A stretch of DNA of 34,466 nucleotides, from the NCBI GenBank assembly GCA_013361335.1, contig JABFYH010000205.1, positions 1 to 34,466 of the forward strand. Reading direction: 5' to 3'. How positions within the stretch are numbered: position 1 is the first letter of the stretch; every line of letters begins with the position of its first letter. Shown piece by piece: positions 25,241 through 31,958 of this stretch. The notes beneath the pieces were generated by a model. The model was given only the letters and a program-made list of their open reading frames with translations, did not search any database and was not told the DNA's origin. This stretch comes from Gemmatimonadaceae bacterium (GTDB lineage Bacteria; Gemmatimonadota; Gemmatimonadetes; Gemmatimonadales; Gemmatimonadaceae). The translations under genes and the position numbers were made by a program.

Positions 25241-25947
25241 GCATGGACCGCCGGCGCTTCCTCGGCATCACCGCGGCCACGATGTCCGGCACGCTGCTCG
25301 CCGCCTGCAACAAGAATCCCCGAAGCGCGGCGCGCCTGCTCGCTCTCGCCGAGCGATCCAACGAGTCCGTCGAGCGCGCCATCTTTCGTCACGATACGAT
25401 GGATCGCGTGCCCGCGTCGGCGCGCGTCGCGGGCAAGGACTTCCCGAAGTATTTCGTGTCGGACACGATGCCGATCTGGGATCCCGCGGTTCGCGGCGTC
25501 TGGCGCCTCGAGGTGTCCGGTGCCGTGCGCCGTCCGCTCTCGCTCACGCTGGACGACCTGATGAAGCTGCCGCGGGTGACGCAGAAGGTCGATCACTTCT
25601 GCGTGGAAGGGTGGAACGCGCGCGCGACCTGGTCCGGTGTGCGGATGAGTGACCTCGCGCGCGTCGCCGAGCCCACCGCCGATGCGCAGTACGTGGACTT
25701 CGCCGGCTTCGACCAGGATTATCACGAGAGCTGGGACATGGAGAGCGCCATGCACCCGCTCACTCTCGTCGCCTACGGCATGGACGGCCGACTGCTCGGC
25801 GCGCCGCATGGCGCGCCGGCGCGGGTGCACTCTCCGGTGAAGCTCGGCTACAAGAACACGAAGTATCTCACGCGCATCGTGTTCATGCCGGCGCGTAACG
25901 GCGGCTACTGGAGCGATCAGGGCTACGAGTGGTACGGCGGCACGTGA
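25237..25947 (+). CDS. Tat-exported molybdopterin-dependent oxidoreductase (sulfite oxidase/MsrP fold)
   Basis: 236-aa molybdoenzyme of the sulfite-oxidase family (PF00174). The N-terminus has a twin-arginine motif (DRRRFLG, 4-10), and a lipobox (LLAAC, Cys24) makes a Tat lipoprotein likely. The fold starts with VRGVWRLEVSGAVRRPLSLT. The molybdenum-binding cysteine is Cys122 in DHFCVEGWNA. The C-terminal half has YHESWDMESAMHPLTLVAYGMDG and the PVKLGYKNTKYLTRI segment near the pterin. It is shorter than MsrP (about 330 aa) and lacks the dimer domain of true sulfite oxidases. It overlaps the cytochrome b gene (ATGA). Possible substrates include oxidised methionine or other S- or N-oxides; the sequence does not decide. 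Met1 or Met3 could be the start; the overlap favours Met1. Confidence 0.9.
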   Translation: MSMDRRRFLGITAATMSGTLLAACNKNPRSAARLLALAERSNESVERAIFRHDTMDRVPASARVAGKDFPKYFVSDTMPIWDPAVRGVWRLEVSGAVRRPLSLTLDDLMKLPRVTQKVDHFCVEGWNARATWSGVRMSDLARVAEPTADAQYVDFAGFDQDYHESWDMESAMHPLTLVAYGMDGRLLGAPHGAPARVHSPVKLGYKNTKYLTRIVFMPARNGGYWSDQGYEWYGGT

Positions 25948-26045
25948 CGTAGCAGCGTCGGCGCCGAGGCCGCTGCGTCGCGGCGTCTGCGCCAGCGAGA
26001 TTGCGCGCGGCACCGATCCTGCCGTCCCCCGCCCCCTGCAGCGAT

Positions 26046-26072
26046 CGCGCTCCGTGATTCGCACGGATCGCG
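26046..26072 (+). promoter_or_regulatory. Imperfect hairpin in the gap before the esterase gene
   Basis: TCCGTG/CACGGA (26051-26056 with 26062-26067) is flanked by a second CGCG/CGCG pair across one mismatch, with a 5-nt loop. It lies in the 169-bp gap between the molybdoenzyme and esterase genes and may end the upstream operon. An additional GCAGCG/CGCTGC pair (25952-25957, 25971-25976) follows the molybdoenzyme stop directly. Confidence 0.3.
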
Positions 26073-26116
26073 AGACGCCAACGCACAGTGACCGTCACGG
26101 GACGGAGGGATTGGGA

Positions 26117-27241
26117 ATGGGAGACGTCACATGGACGCGCGGATTCCGCGCGGCCGCACTCGCCGTTGCGAGCGCCGGAAGTCTGGCCATTGTCGCGTGT
26201 GGCAAGGCCGACACCAAAGGAAACACGATGGATTCGACGACGACGATGGCGGCGGCGCGCGACAGCGCGACACGCACCGGGCCGGCACAGCCCGATGCCC
26301 AGATGCAGGCCGTGCTCGACCAGCTCGCGGCGCTGAACGGGAAGCCGATCGAGACGCTCACCCCCGCCGAGGCGCGCAAGCAGCCGACGCCGACCGATGC
26401 GGTGAAGGCGCTGCGGGCCAAGCAGGGCAAGCCCACCGCGCCGCCGCCCGGCGTCACCCTCAGCAATCGCAGCGTCCCGGGCGCGGCCGGCAATCTGCCG
26501 GCGAACATCTACACCCCCGCCGGCGCCGGTCCCTTTCCGGTGATCGTGTACTTCCATGGTGGCGGATGGGTGATCGCCAACAAGGACGTGTATGACGGCG
26601 GAGCGCGCGCCCTCTCGATGATGGCCAACGCCATCGTCATCTCCGCGGATTACCGCCAGGGGCCGGAACACAAGTTCCCCGCGGCGCACGACGATGCCGT
26701 GGCCGTGTACGAGTGGGCGCTGAAGAACGCCGCGGCGCTGAAGGGTGATCCGAAGCGCATCGCGCTCGCCGGCGAGAGCGCCGGCGGCGGGCTCGCGGTC
26801 GCCACCGCCATCGCGGCGCGCGACAAGAAGCTGCAGATGCCGCTCGCCATCGTCTCGGTCTATCCGATCGCCGGCAGCGACACGACGACGCCGTCGTACG
26901 TCGAGAACGCGACGGCCAAGCCGCTCAACCGGCCCATGATGTCGTGGTTCTTCGACAACTACCTGCGTAGTGCCGCGGACCGGCACGATCCGCGCATCAA
27001 CCTCGTCGCCGCCAACCTGCAGGGCCTGCCGCCGACGACGATCATCAACGCGCAGATCGACCCGCTACGCAGCGACGGCGAGATGTTGGCGCAGAAGCTT
27101 CAGGCCGCCGGCGTCGGCGTGACGCAGAAGACCTACGACGGCGTCACCCACGAGTTCTTCGGCATGGGCGTCGTGCTCGACAAGGCGAAGGATGCCGAAG
27201 GAATGGCCGCCGACGCGCTCAAGCGGGCGTTCGGACAGTAG
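26117..27241 (+). CDS. Alpha/beta-hydrolase (hormone-sensitive lipase family) lipoprotein
   Basis: 374-aa esterase/lipase of the HSL (family IV) group. The signal sequence ends at lipobox LAIVAC (Cys28), so the enzyme is lipid-anchored outside the cytoplasm. A linker rich in T, A and P follows, then the catalytic domain (about 112-374). The oxyanion motif is HGGG (147-150), the nucleophile Ser221 in GESAGGG, the acid Asp315 in IDPLRSDGE and the base His345 in VTHEFFG. The ATG at 26117 is preferred to an in-frame ATG at 26054 because it has GGAGGG at 26104-26109 and opens directly into the signal peptide. A strong hairpin follows the stop. The substrate is a short-chain ester or lactone by family precedent. 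Confidence 0.92.
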   Translation: MGDVTWTRGFRAAALAVASAGSLAIVACGKADTKGNTMDSTTTMAAARDSATRTGPAQPDAQMQAVLDQLAALNGKPIETLTPAEARKQPTPTDAVKALRAKQGKPTAPPPGVTLSNRSVPGAAGNLPANIYTPAGAGPFPVIVYFHGGGWVIANKDVYDGGARALSMMANAIVISADYRQGPEHKFPAAHDDAVAVYEWALKNAAALKGDPKRIALAGESAGGGLAVATAIAARDKKLQMPLAIVSVYPIAGSDTTTPSYVENATAKPLNRPMMSWFFDNYLRSAADRHDPRINLVAANLQGLPPTTIINAQIDPLRSDGEMLAQKLQAAGVGVTQKTYDGVTHEFFGMGVVLDKAKDAEGMAADALKRAFGQ

Positions 27242-27249
27242 CTTTCACG

Positions 27250-27275
27250 GAGCCTCGAGCGACCGCTCGGGGCTC
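27250..27275 (+). terminator. Hairpin after the esterase gene
   Basis: Stem of 11 bp with one G-T pair (27250-27260 with 27265-27275) and a GACC tetraloop, 9 nt after the esterase stop and 18 nt before the acetyltransferase gene. Confidence 0.6.
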
Positions 27276-27293
27276 ACCCCGACCAGCCCGCGC

Positions 27294-27581
27294 ATGGCAC
27301 CGAGTCCCACCGTCCGCCACAACGCCGCCGAACATCGCTTCGAGGCCACCACCGACCATGGGCTGGCGACGCTCCGCTACGTGCAGCGTGGCGACGTGCT
27401 CGACCTCGCACACACTGCCGTCCCGCAGGACGCGGAAGGGCAGGGGGTCGGCGGTGCGCTGGCGCATGCCGCATTCGAGCACGCGCGCGAGCAGGGCGTC
27501 CAGGTCATTCCGTCGTGCCCCTTCGTGCGCGCGTATCTGCAGAAGCACCCGGAGTTCGGCGATCTCGTCGCCTCGCGCTGA
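27294..27581 (+). CDS. Small GNAT-fold N-acetyltransferase (YjdJ/COG2388 type)
   Basis: 95-aa minimal GNAT domain of the COG2388 kind. The acetyl-CoA-binding A motif is visible as a variant of Q/RxxGxG/A (EGQGVGGALAHAAFEHAREQ), preceded by the strand LDLAHTAVP and followed by VIPSCPFVRAYLQKHPEF, the most characteristic part of this subfamily. The cysteine in PSCPFV is conserved in relatives. The acceptor is unknown. The ATG at 27294 is chosen because the conserved region starts shortly after; the longer open frame overlaps the esterase gene and the terminator hairpin. It converges on the small gene at 27614 with a 32-bp gap containing the palindrome GGCCCGCGGGCC. Confidence 0.85.
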   Translation: MAPSPTVRHNAAEHRFEATTDHGLATLRYVQRGDVLDLAHTAVPQDAEGQGVGGALAHAAFEHAREQGVQVIPSCPFVRAYLQKHPEFGDLVASR

Positions 27582-27613
27582 GCGGGGCCCGCGGGCCGAG
27601 CAATGCGCCTGGG

Positions 27614-27892
27614 TCAGTCCTCGGCGCGGCGGGCCGGTGCCGGCGGCACGCGCGTGGCGCGCATGCACCACCGCGCGAGCTCGAACGGCGAGAGCGACCG
27701 CCAGTCGGGTGGATAGGGCGCCAGGCGTCGCTTCTCACCGTCGACGGATTCGAACACCAACCACCCACCCCGACGGCGGTCATGCTCCAACAGCTTGATC
27801 AACGTGGCCGTCATCGCCGGCCTGGGGATCTCGCGGACCGTCCAGTCTACTCCGACGTTGTCCACGAACGTGCGCGAGCTCTGGGGCTGCAT
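27614..27892 (-). CDS. Small W/R-rich protein, paralog of the gene at 17357-17704
   Basis: 92-aa protein of unknown function with RTFVDNVGVDWTVREIPRP at the N-terminus and a block GWLVFESVDGEKRRLAPYP followed by W64, LS and EL, ending VPP. Spacing of the R-T-F-x-D-(5)-W-(3)-E pattern is identical to the protein at 17357-17704, and both keep GW, FE, RR, AP, P, W and LS. The ATG at 27892 lies six residues before the conserved RTF; a longer frame (start 27949) exists but is not supported by the paralog. It lacks a signal peptide. It follows the lipoprotein gene by 83 bp on the same strand. Its basic, aromatic character would suit nucleic-acid or protein binding, which is a guess. Confidence 0.7.
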   Translation of the reverse strand: MQPQSSRTFVDNVGVDWTVREIPRPAMTATLIKLLEHDRRRGGWLVFESVDGEKRRLAPYPPDWRSLSPFELARWCMRATRVPPAPARRAED

Positions 27893-27975
27893 TGGAGGAC
27901 GGGCATGAAGAACGCGTCTCTCGCGGACGACGTCGTCACGCGCGACCACAGAATAACCGCTCCGGGACGCTCAGG

Positions 27976-29100
27976 CTATTGATACTGGATGTACAGCGGG
28001 CGCGGTGTGAGCCGGAGCACTTCGGCCGGCGTCAACAGCGCATCGCCCTTCTTGGTGTCGTTGTGGAAGAAGAGCTTGAACCCCGTGAACTGCACCGGCT
28101 CCGCCTTCACGTAATCGTGGTACGAGTCGAACTTGAGCCAGGGCGGTCCCCACCCGTCCATGTCCATCACGACCTGCACGTGTGGCGTGAACTTGATCTG
28201 CTTGGCGTTGGTCACCATCGGCCGCGTGAACCGGTGCACCACGAGAATCTTCGGCGGCAGGTTCTTCCCCCGCGCGATCTCGTCCAGGAAGTTCACCGCC
28301 CAGTTGATGTCCTTGGCGTCCAGCGTCCCGATCTTGGAGCCCGGCACCCGGCCTGACGGCGCCATCGAGAACTCCGGGTCCACGGCCAGATGCACGTCGG
28401 GGTTCTCGAGGATCGGCCGCAGTCGCGGCAGCTCCGCCTGCAGCGTGCTCTTCCCCACCTGCACGTCGACGAAGAACAACGCGTTCTTCGCCTTCGCCCA
28501 CGAATAGATCTCGTTCACCATCGAGTCGCGCATCTGCAGCCGGTACAGGCCGTTCTTGCCAGGCGCGCCCTGCGCCACGGTCACGATCAGGTGCAGCGCC
28601 GGCACGACCGGATGGCTGGGGTCCGCCTTCGCCCACCGCGCCACCTCCTTGTCCAGCTTGGCCAGCATCTCGTCCTTCGGGTACTCGCCGAGCACGCCCA
28701 TCTTCTTGGAGAGCGGGTTGCCGTAGAAGGCGACGATTCGCTTGTTGGGCAAGAGGGCCCCGGGGAGCGGAGCGGGCATCTTCACCGGCCACAGCTTGTC
28801 GAGATTGGAGTCCGGCTTGGTCATGCTGGCCAGCGCCACGCTGTCCCGCCGCGACCGCTTCGGCAGCTCGCTGTCGGGGAGGGGCTCGTCACCCTTGCTG
28901 ACCGGCTGGGCTGCCGTCCGCGCACCCGACGCCGGCCGGCCCTTGGCGCTGTCGCCCGCCACCTCGCCCGCGGCTGCCCGCCGACCGGAGGCCGAATCGC
29001 CGGGCTGGCCCTTGGTCGAGCAGGCGGCCGTGGCCGCGACCATCGCGATCGGAAGGACGGACAGGGCGCGGCAGCGCGCCAGCAGACGAGAGATCGACAC
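27976..29100 (-). CDS. Uncharacterised lipoprotein with a TIM-barrel-like pattern
   Basis: 374-aa exported protein. The signal sequence ends at VAATAAC (Cys27), a plausible lipobox. Residues 28-105 are a low-complexity linker rich in S, A, G and K. The folded part (about 118-374) has strand-like segments each ending in polar residues: IVAFYGNP (122-129), VVPALHLIVTVA, ALFFVDVQVG, VHLAVDPEFSM (237-246), ILVVHRFT (285-292), VQVVMDMDGWG and FKLFFHND (341-348). This alternating layout resembles a (beta/alpha)8 barrel with acidic residues Asp241, Glu243, Asp313 and Asp315 near strand ends, as in glycosidases. Similar-looking proteins occur in actinobacteria, but I know no assigned function. The start is GTG; no ribosome binding site is seen. 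Confidence 0.75.
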   Translation of the reverse strand: MSISRLLARCRALSVLPIAMVAATAACSTKGQPGDSASGRRAAAGEVAGDSAKGRPASGARTAAQPVSKGDEPLPDSELPKRSRRDSVALASMTKPDSNLDKLWPVKMPAPLPGALLPNKRIVAFYGNPLSKKMGVLGEYPKDEMLAKLDKEVARWAKADPSHPVVPALHLIVTVAQGAPGKNGLYRLQMRDSMVNEIYSWAKAKNALFFVDVQVGKSTLQAELPRLRPILENPDVHLAVDPEFSMAPSGRVPGSKIGTLDAKDINWAVNFLDEIARGKNLPPKILVVHRFTRPMVTNAKQIKFTPHVQVVMDMDGWGPPWLKFDSYHDYVKAEPVQFTGFKLFFHNDTKKGDALLTPAEVLRLTPRPLYIQYQ

Positions 29101-29124
29101 GAGCTGGGTGGGGTATGGGAATGA

Positions 29125-29142
29125 GCCCGGACCGACCCGGGC
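29125..29142. promoter_or_regulatory. Inverted repeat in the lipoprotein/MarR divergent gap
   Basis: GCCCGG and CCGGGC (29125-29130, 29137-29142) with a 6-nt spacer lie between the divergent lipoprotein (start 29100) and MarR (start 29247) genes. It could be an operator for the regulator or simply GC-rich chance. The rest of this 146-bp gap holds the MarR promoter. Confidence 0.25.
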
Positions 29143-29210
29143 CCCGGGATGCTAGCCGCGCGGTGTGCAAGCGCCAAGCCCTGATCGGCAAGGGATGCGC
29201 CCGCGCCCCG

Positions 29211-29240
29211 TTGACGGGTGATCCCATCCTCCCCTAGCCT
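29211..29240 (+). promoter_or_regulatory. Promoter giving a leaderless MarR mRNA
   Basis: TTGACG (29211-29216) matches the -35 consensus at five of six positions; TAGCCT (29235-29240) is a -10-like box 18 bp away. The -10 ends 6 nt before the ATG at 29247, so the expected start site is the A of the start codon. No Shine-Dalgarno is present. Confidence 0.55.
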
Positions 29241-29246
29241 TCGATC

Positions 29247-29684
29247 ATGGCCGACGACTGTCGCGATACCGTCCCGGGCTGTGCCCTCACCCTCCTCCTC
29301 CTCGATGCCGCCCGGGCGGTCGAGGCGCGGGCCGAGGGCGCCCTCGAGGAGATCGGCCTGTCGCTGGCAAAGCTGGGTGCGCTTCGGCACCTAGTCCTCG
29401 CCGCTGAGCCGCTCACGCTGTCGCAGCTCGCCGAACGCCACTGCTGCGGAAAGTCCAACGTCACGCAGCTCGTCGATCGGCTCGAGGGTGACGGGCTCGT
29501 GGCGCGGGAGAGCGACCCCGAAGATCGTCGGACGATTCGCGCCACGGTCACGCCGGCCGGCCGAGCCGCCTACGAGCGGGCCAGCGTCATCCTCGCCGAG
29601 CACGAACGGGTCATCGACGCGCAGCTCGGCCACGGCCCCCGCGCCGAACTGGCGCGCGGGCTGAAGGCGCTCAGGGAGGGCTGA
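29247..29684 (+). CDS. MarR-family regulator with a cysteine pair in the DNA-binding region
   Basis: 145-aa winged-helix regulator. The helix-turn-helix is LTLSQLAERHCCGKSNVTQL and the wing is SDPEDRRTIRATVTPAGR, the MarR signature. Cys66 and Cys67 sit at the turn before the recognition helix, where most relatives have residues such as LGVS; Cys5 and Cys12 lie in the N-terminal segment. Thiol- or metal-based sensing is therefore possible, as known for OhrR-like MarR proteins, but is not shown. The gene is divergent from the lipoprotein at 27976, a candidate target. Its 3' end overlaps the end of the convergent SLT gene by 115 bp. The start is fixed by the promoter position and the lack of upstream ATGs. 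Confidence 0.9.
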   Translation: MADDCRDTVPGCALTLLLLDAARAVEARAEGALEEIGLSLAKLGALRHLVLAAEPLTLSQLAERHCCGKSNVTQLVDRLEGDGLVARESDPEDRRTIRATVTPAGRAAYERASVILAEHERVIDAQLGHGPRAELARGLKALREG

Positions 29685-30586
29685 GCCGGTATCGGCCCCT
29701 CCGACCGCGGGACCGCGGTCGTGGCAGGCGCCGGCGTCCCCGTCGTGTCGCGCTTGTCCCCCATGAATCCCTCGATGAACGGCTTCGCGATGCACTCGTA
29801 GAAGCCACGGCCGTTGCAGATCGACGTGCCCTGGTTCTCGATGAAGCTCTTCACCTTGCTGGGGTAGGTGTGGCACCGCGGCGTGTTCGTCCCCTTCACG
29901 CAGCCGTTGTAGCGCAACAGCGCGGTCGCCCAATCCCGCTCGCGGATCTGGCCCTTCTTGTCCTTCGGCCGGAAATACTGATTCAGGATGAACACGCCGT
30001 ACTTCACGTTGGTGGAGTCGGTCGCGAGATCTCCGCCGAGGAGCTTCTTCATCTCCTTCGTGAGCCAGATCTTCGGGTAGACCTGCATCAGCCCCACCGC
30101 GCCGACGTTGGAGGTCGCGTTGGAGATGAACCGCGAGTTCTCCGTCAGCATGACGCCGAAGATGATCGCGGGCGAGATCCCCCGCAGATAGGCCTCGCGC
30201 ACGGCGAACTGGGCGATCGAGTCGGCGCGCGCGGAGTCCACCTGCTTGAGGCGCATCACGTCCTCGAAGAAGTTGCGCTTCTCCGTCTGGAACTTCGGCG
30301 TCGCCATCAGCTGCTCGACCGCGCTGCTGTCGCCGGCGATCGATCCGGCCACCTCGGGGGCGTGCTTTCGCAGCTCCTCGCCGAGCGTGCCGCGCGTCGC
30401 GTACACGGGCTTGGTGATGCTGAGGGCGTAGAGTATCACCACCACCAGCACAACGATGGCGCCAATCGACCGGAGCACGTACGCCAGTGCCGACGTGCCC
30501 CGCTTCGCACCACGGCGGTCCTCGGTCCCTCGCTCGCGGCGATCGCGCGTGGAGCGGCGATCGCCCACGTTGCCGCCCGGCTCCAT
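29570..30586 (-). CDS. Membrane-anchored SLT-domain lytic transglycosylase
   Basis: 338-aa protein. A highly charged cytoplasmic N-terminus (1-30, many R, D and E) is followed by one transmembrane helix (about 36-57), then a periplasmic region. The SLT (goose-lysozyme-like) domain spans about 125-255: catalytic Glu149 in IIFGVMLTENSRF, then the SNVGAVGLMQVYPKIW segment, and further on KYGVFILNQYF and ATALLRYNGCVKG. Such enzymes cleave the MurNAc-GlcNAc bond with formation of 1,6-anhydroMurNAc. Cysteines at about 238-268 may form disulfides. The last ~60 residues are proline/serine-rich, and their codons overlap the MarR gene on the other strand. It begins 6 nt after the 42-aa protein gene, at the end of the bactofilin/M23 operon. 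No ribosome binding site stands out, so coupling to the upstream gene is likely. Confidence 0.9.
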   Translation of the reverse strand: MEPGGNVGDRRSTRDRRERGTEDRRGAKRGTSALAYVLRSIGAIVVLVVVILYALSITKPVYATRGTLGEELRKHAPEVAGSIAGDSSAVEQLMATPKFQTEKRNFFEDVMRLKQVDSARADSIAQFAVREAYLRGISPAIIFGVMLTENSRFISNATSNVGAVGLMQVYPKIWLTKEMKKLLGGDLATDSTNVKYGVFILNQYFRPKDKKGQIRERDWATALLRYNGCVKGTNTPRCHTYPSKVKSFIENQGTSICNGRGFYECIAKPFIEGFMGDKRDTTGTPAPATTAVPRSEGPIPAQPSLSAFSPRASSARGPWPSCASMTRSCSARMTLARS

Positions 30587-30592
30587 GGGTCG

Positions 30593-30721
30593 CTAGCGGA
30601 AAAGCCCGAAGTGGCCGAGCAGCCACCACAGGATGATGAAGACGAGGATGGTGCTGAAGCAGCCACCGCCCAGCTTCTTCGCTCCGTATCCGGCGGCCAA
30701 CCCGCGCAGCAGCTTGCTCAT
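30593..30721 (-). CDS. 42-aa membrane miniprotein
   Basis: A short gene with a clear protein logic: MSKLLRGLAAGYGAKKLGGG as a basic, glycine-rich start, then one transmembrane helix (about 23-37, with TILVFIILWWLLG) and a short GHFGLFR end. Its stop (30593-30595) lies 6 nt before the start of the SLT gene, and it sits in the same strand and order as the bactofilin/M23 genes, so it looks like an operon member rather than noise. A weak GGGGTG precedes the ATG. I have the impression that similar AGYGAKKLGGG-type miniproteins occur in other bacteria, without known function. It may anchor or regulate the neighbouring wall enzymes. Confidence 0.7.
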   Translation of the reverse strand: MSKLLRGLAAGYGAKKLGGGCFSTILVFIILWWLLGHFGLFR

Positions 30722-30769
30722 CACGTCACCCCAGGCGGTTGCGTGCGCGCCAGGAGTGCAGGAGCCGTA

Positions 30770-30789
30770 CCGGGGCCCGCCGCCCCCGG
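30770..30789 (-). terminator. Short hairpin between the M23 and miniprotein genes
   Basis: CCGGGG/CCCCGG stem (30770-30775 with 30784-30789), 8-nt loop, just after the M23 stop on the - strand. At 6 bp it is short; it may only reduce read-through to the downstream miniprotein and SLT genes. Confidence 0.3.
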
Positions 30790-30791
30790 GG

Positions 30792-31955
30792 TCAGAAGTG
30801 GGCGGGGGCCGCGGGTGCGGGGAGGGTCGCCTCGTGGGAGTCCGACGCCGGATCGGTCACCGGCCCACTGCCCGGCACCACCACGTTCACCGCATCGGGC
30901 GTGGCCGGGGCGGCGCCGCCCGCACCCTCCGTCTCGACCGACTGGGGCAGTCGGAATCGGAGCGGGTCCACCTGACGGCCGCGCACGATCACCTCGTAGT
31001 GCAGGTGCGGTCCCGTGGTGATCCCGGTCGAGCCCACCGTCGCGATGAACGCTCCCTTGCCGATCTCGTCGCCTTCCTTGACCATCGCCTGCGTCAGGTG
31101 CGCGTAGCGCGTCTTGACGCCGGAGCCGTGATCGATCTCCACCACGATGCCGAAGCCGAACTTGCGGCCGACGAAGGTCACTCGACCCGTCGCGGGGGCG
31201 ATGATGTGTGTCCCGCGTGGCGCCGCGATGTCGACGCCGAGGTGCGGCCGCCGGATGTGCAGCACGGGATGACGACGCGACCGGGAGAAGGTACTGGCCA
31301 GCCGCCCCACCACCGGCAGCCCTTCCAGGGAGCGCGGCGCCATCTCCACGCCGGCCTCGTCGGTCGGGCGGGTCGCGTGCCGCGACTTGCGCGCCGCGGG
31401 ACGCGGAGCCACCGACGTCGCCTCCTCGGTGCCCGGCGGCAGCGGGATCGCCGCGCCAGGCAGCGCGTCGAACAGCGAGTCGCCCACCGACTCGTCATCC
31501 GTTCCCAGCTGGGCACGCGCCAGGTTCAGCGAATCCTCCACCACCTCGAGCCGCTCGCGCAGCTGCTCCGTCTCGGGGCTGACGCCGAACACCGTCTCCA
31601 CGTCCACCGCGCCGACGAGCGTCGCCAGCGTGCCGCCGGCCAGCACCAGCATCACGGCGAGCGCTGCCAGCACGAGGTACGCCTGCCAGCGCGCGACGTT
31701 GACGCTGCGCGTCGCCGCAGCAGGTGTCGGCGGCACCACCATGACCAGCCACGGCCGCTTCGCGACCGGAACGAACCGCGATGCCCGCTTCGGCGGTGCC
31801 GCCGGCGCCGCCGGCACCTCGACCACCGGGACGAAGGCCGGCGTCACCCGACGGATCGGAATGACCTGCGCCTCCGCCGTCGCGCCCCCGACCAGATGGA
31901 TGTTCGGGGACGGGATCCGCTGGACGTACCGCGGGGTGGGCTTCGCGGAACTCAT
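30792..31955 (-). CDS. M23-family (LytM) peptidoglycan endopeptidase, membrane-anchored
   Basis: 387-aa bitopic protein. A cytoplasmic N-terminal stretch of about 90 residues, rich in P, V and R, precedes one transmembrane helix (about 92-114). A short coiled-coil-like region (about 126-150) and a linker lead to the LytM domain (about 230-335). The zinc site is complete: His238 and Asp242 in HLGVDIAAP, and His319 in GPHLHYE, with catalytic His286 in RYAHL. The enzyme should therefore be an active DD- or LD-endopeptidase in the periplasm. The ATG lies 3 nt after the bactofilin stop, with GGAG inside the bactofilin end, so the pair is certainly one transcript. M23 proteins next to bactofilins shape cells in Helicobacter (CcmA-Csd1) and others. 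Confidence 0.93.
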   Translation of the reverse strand: MSSAKPTPRYVQRIPSPNIHLVGGATAEAQVIPIRRVTPAFVPVVEVPAAPAAPPKRASRFVPVAKRPWLVMVVPPTPAAATRSVNVARWQAYLVLAALAVMLVLAGGTLATLVGAVDVETVFGVSPETEQLRERLEVVEDSLNLARAQLGTDDESVGDSLFDALPGAAIPLPPGTEEATSVAPRPAARKSRHATRPTDEAGVEMAPRSLEGLPVVGRLASTFSRSRRHPVLHIRRPHLGVDIAAPRGTHIIAPATGRVTFVGRKFGFGIVVEIDHGSGVKTRYAHLTQAMVKEGDEIGKGAFIATVGSTGITTGPHLHYEVIVRGRQVDPLRFRLPQSVETEGAGGAAPATPDAVNVVVPGSGPVTDPASDSHEATLPAPAAPAHF

Positions 31956-31958
31956 TCG

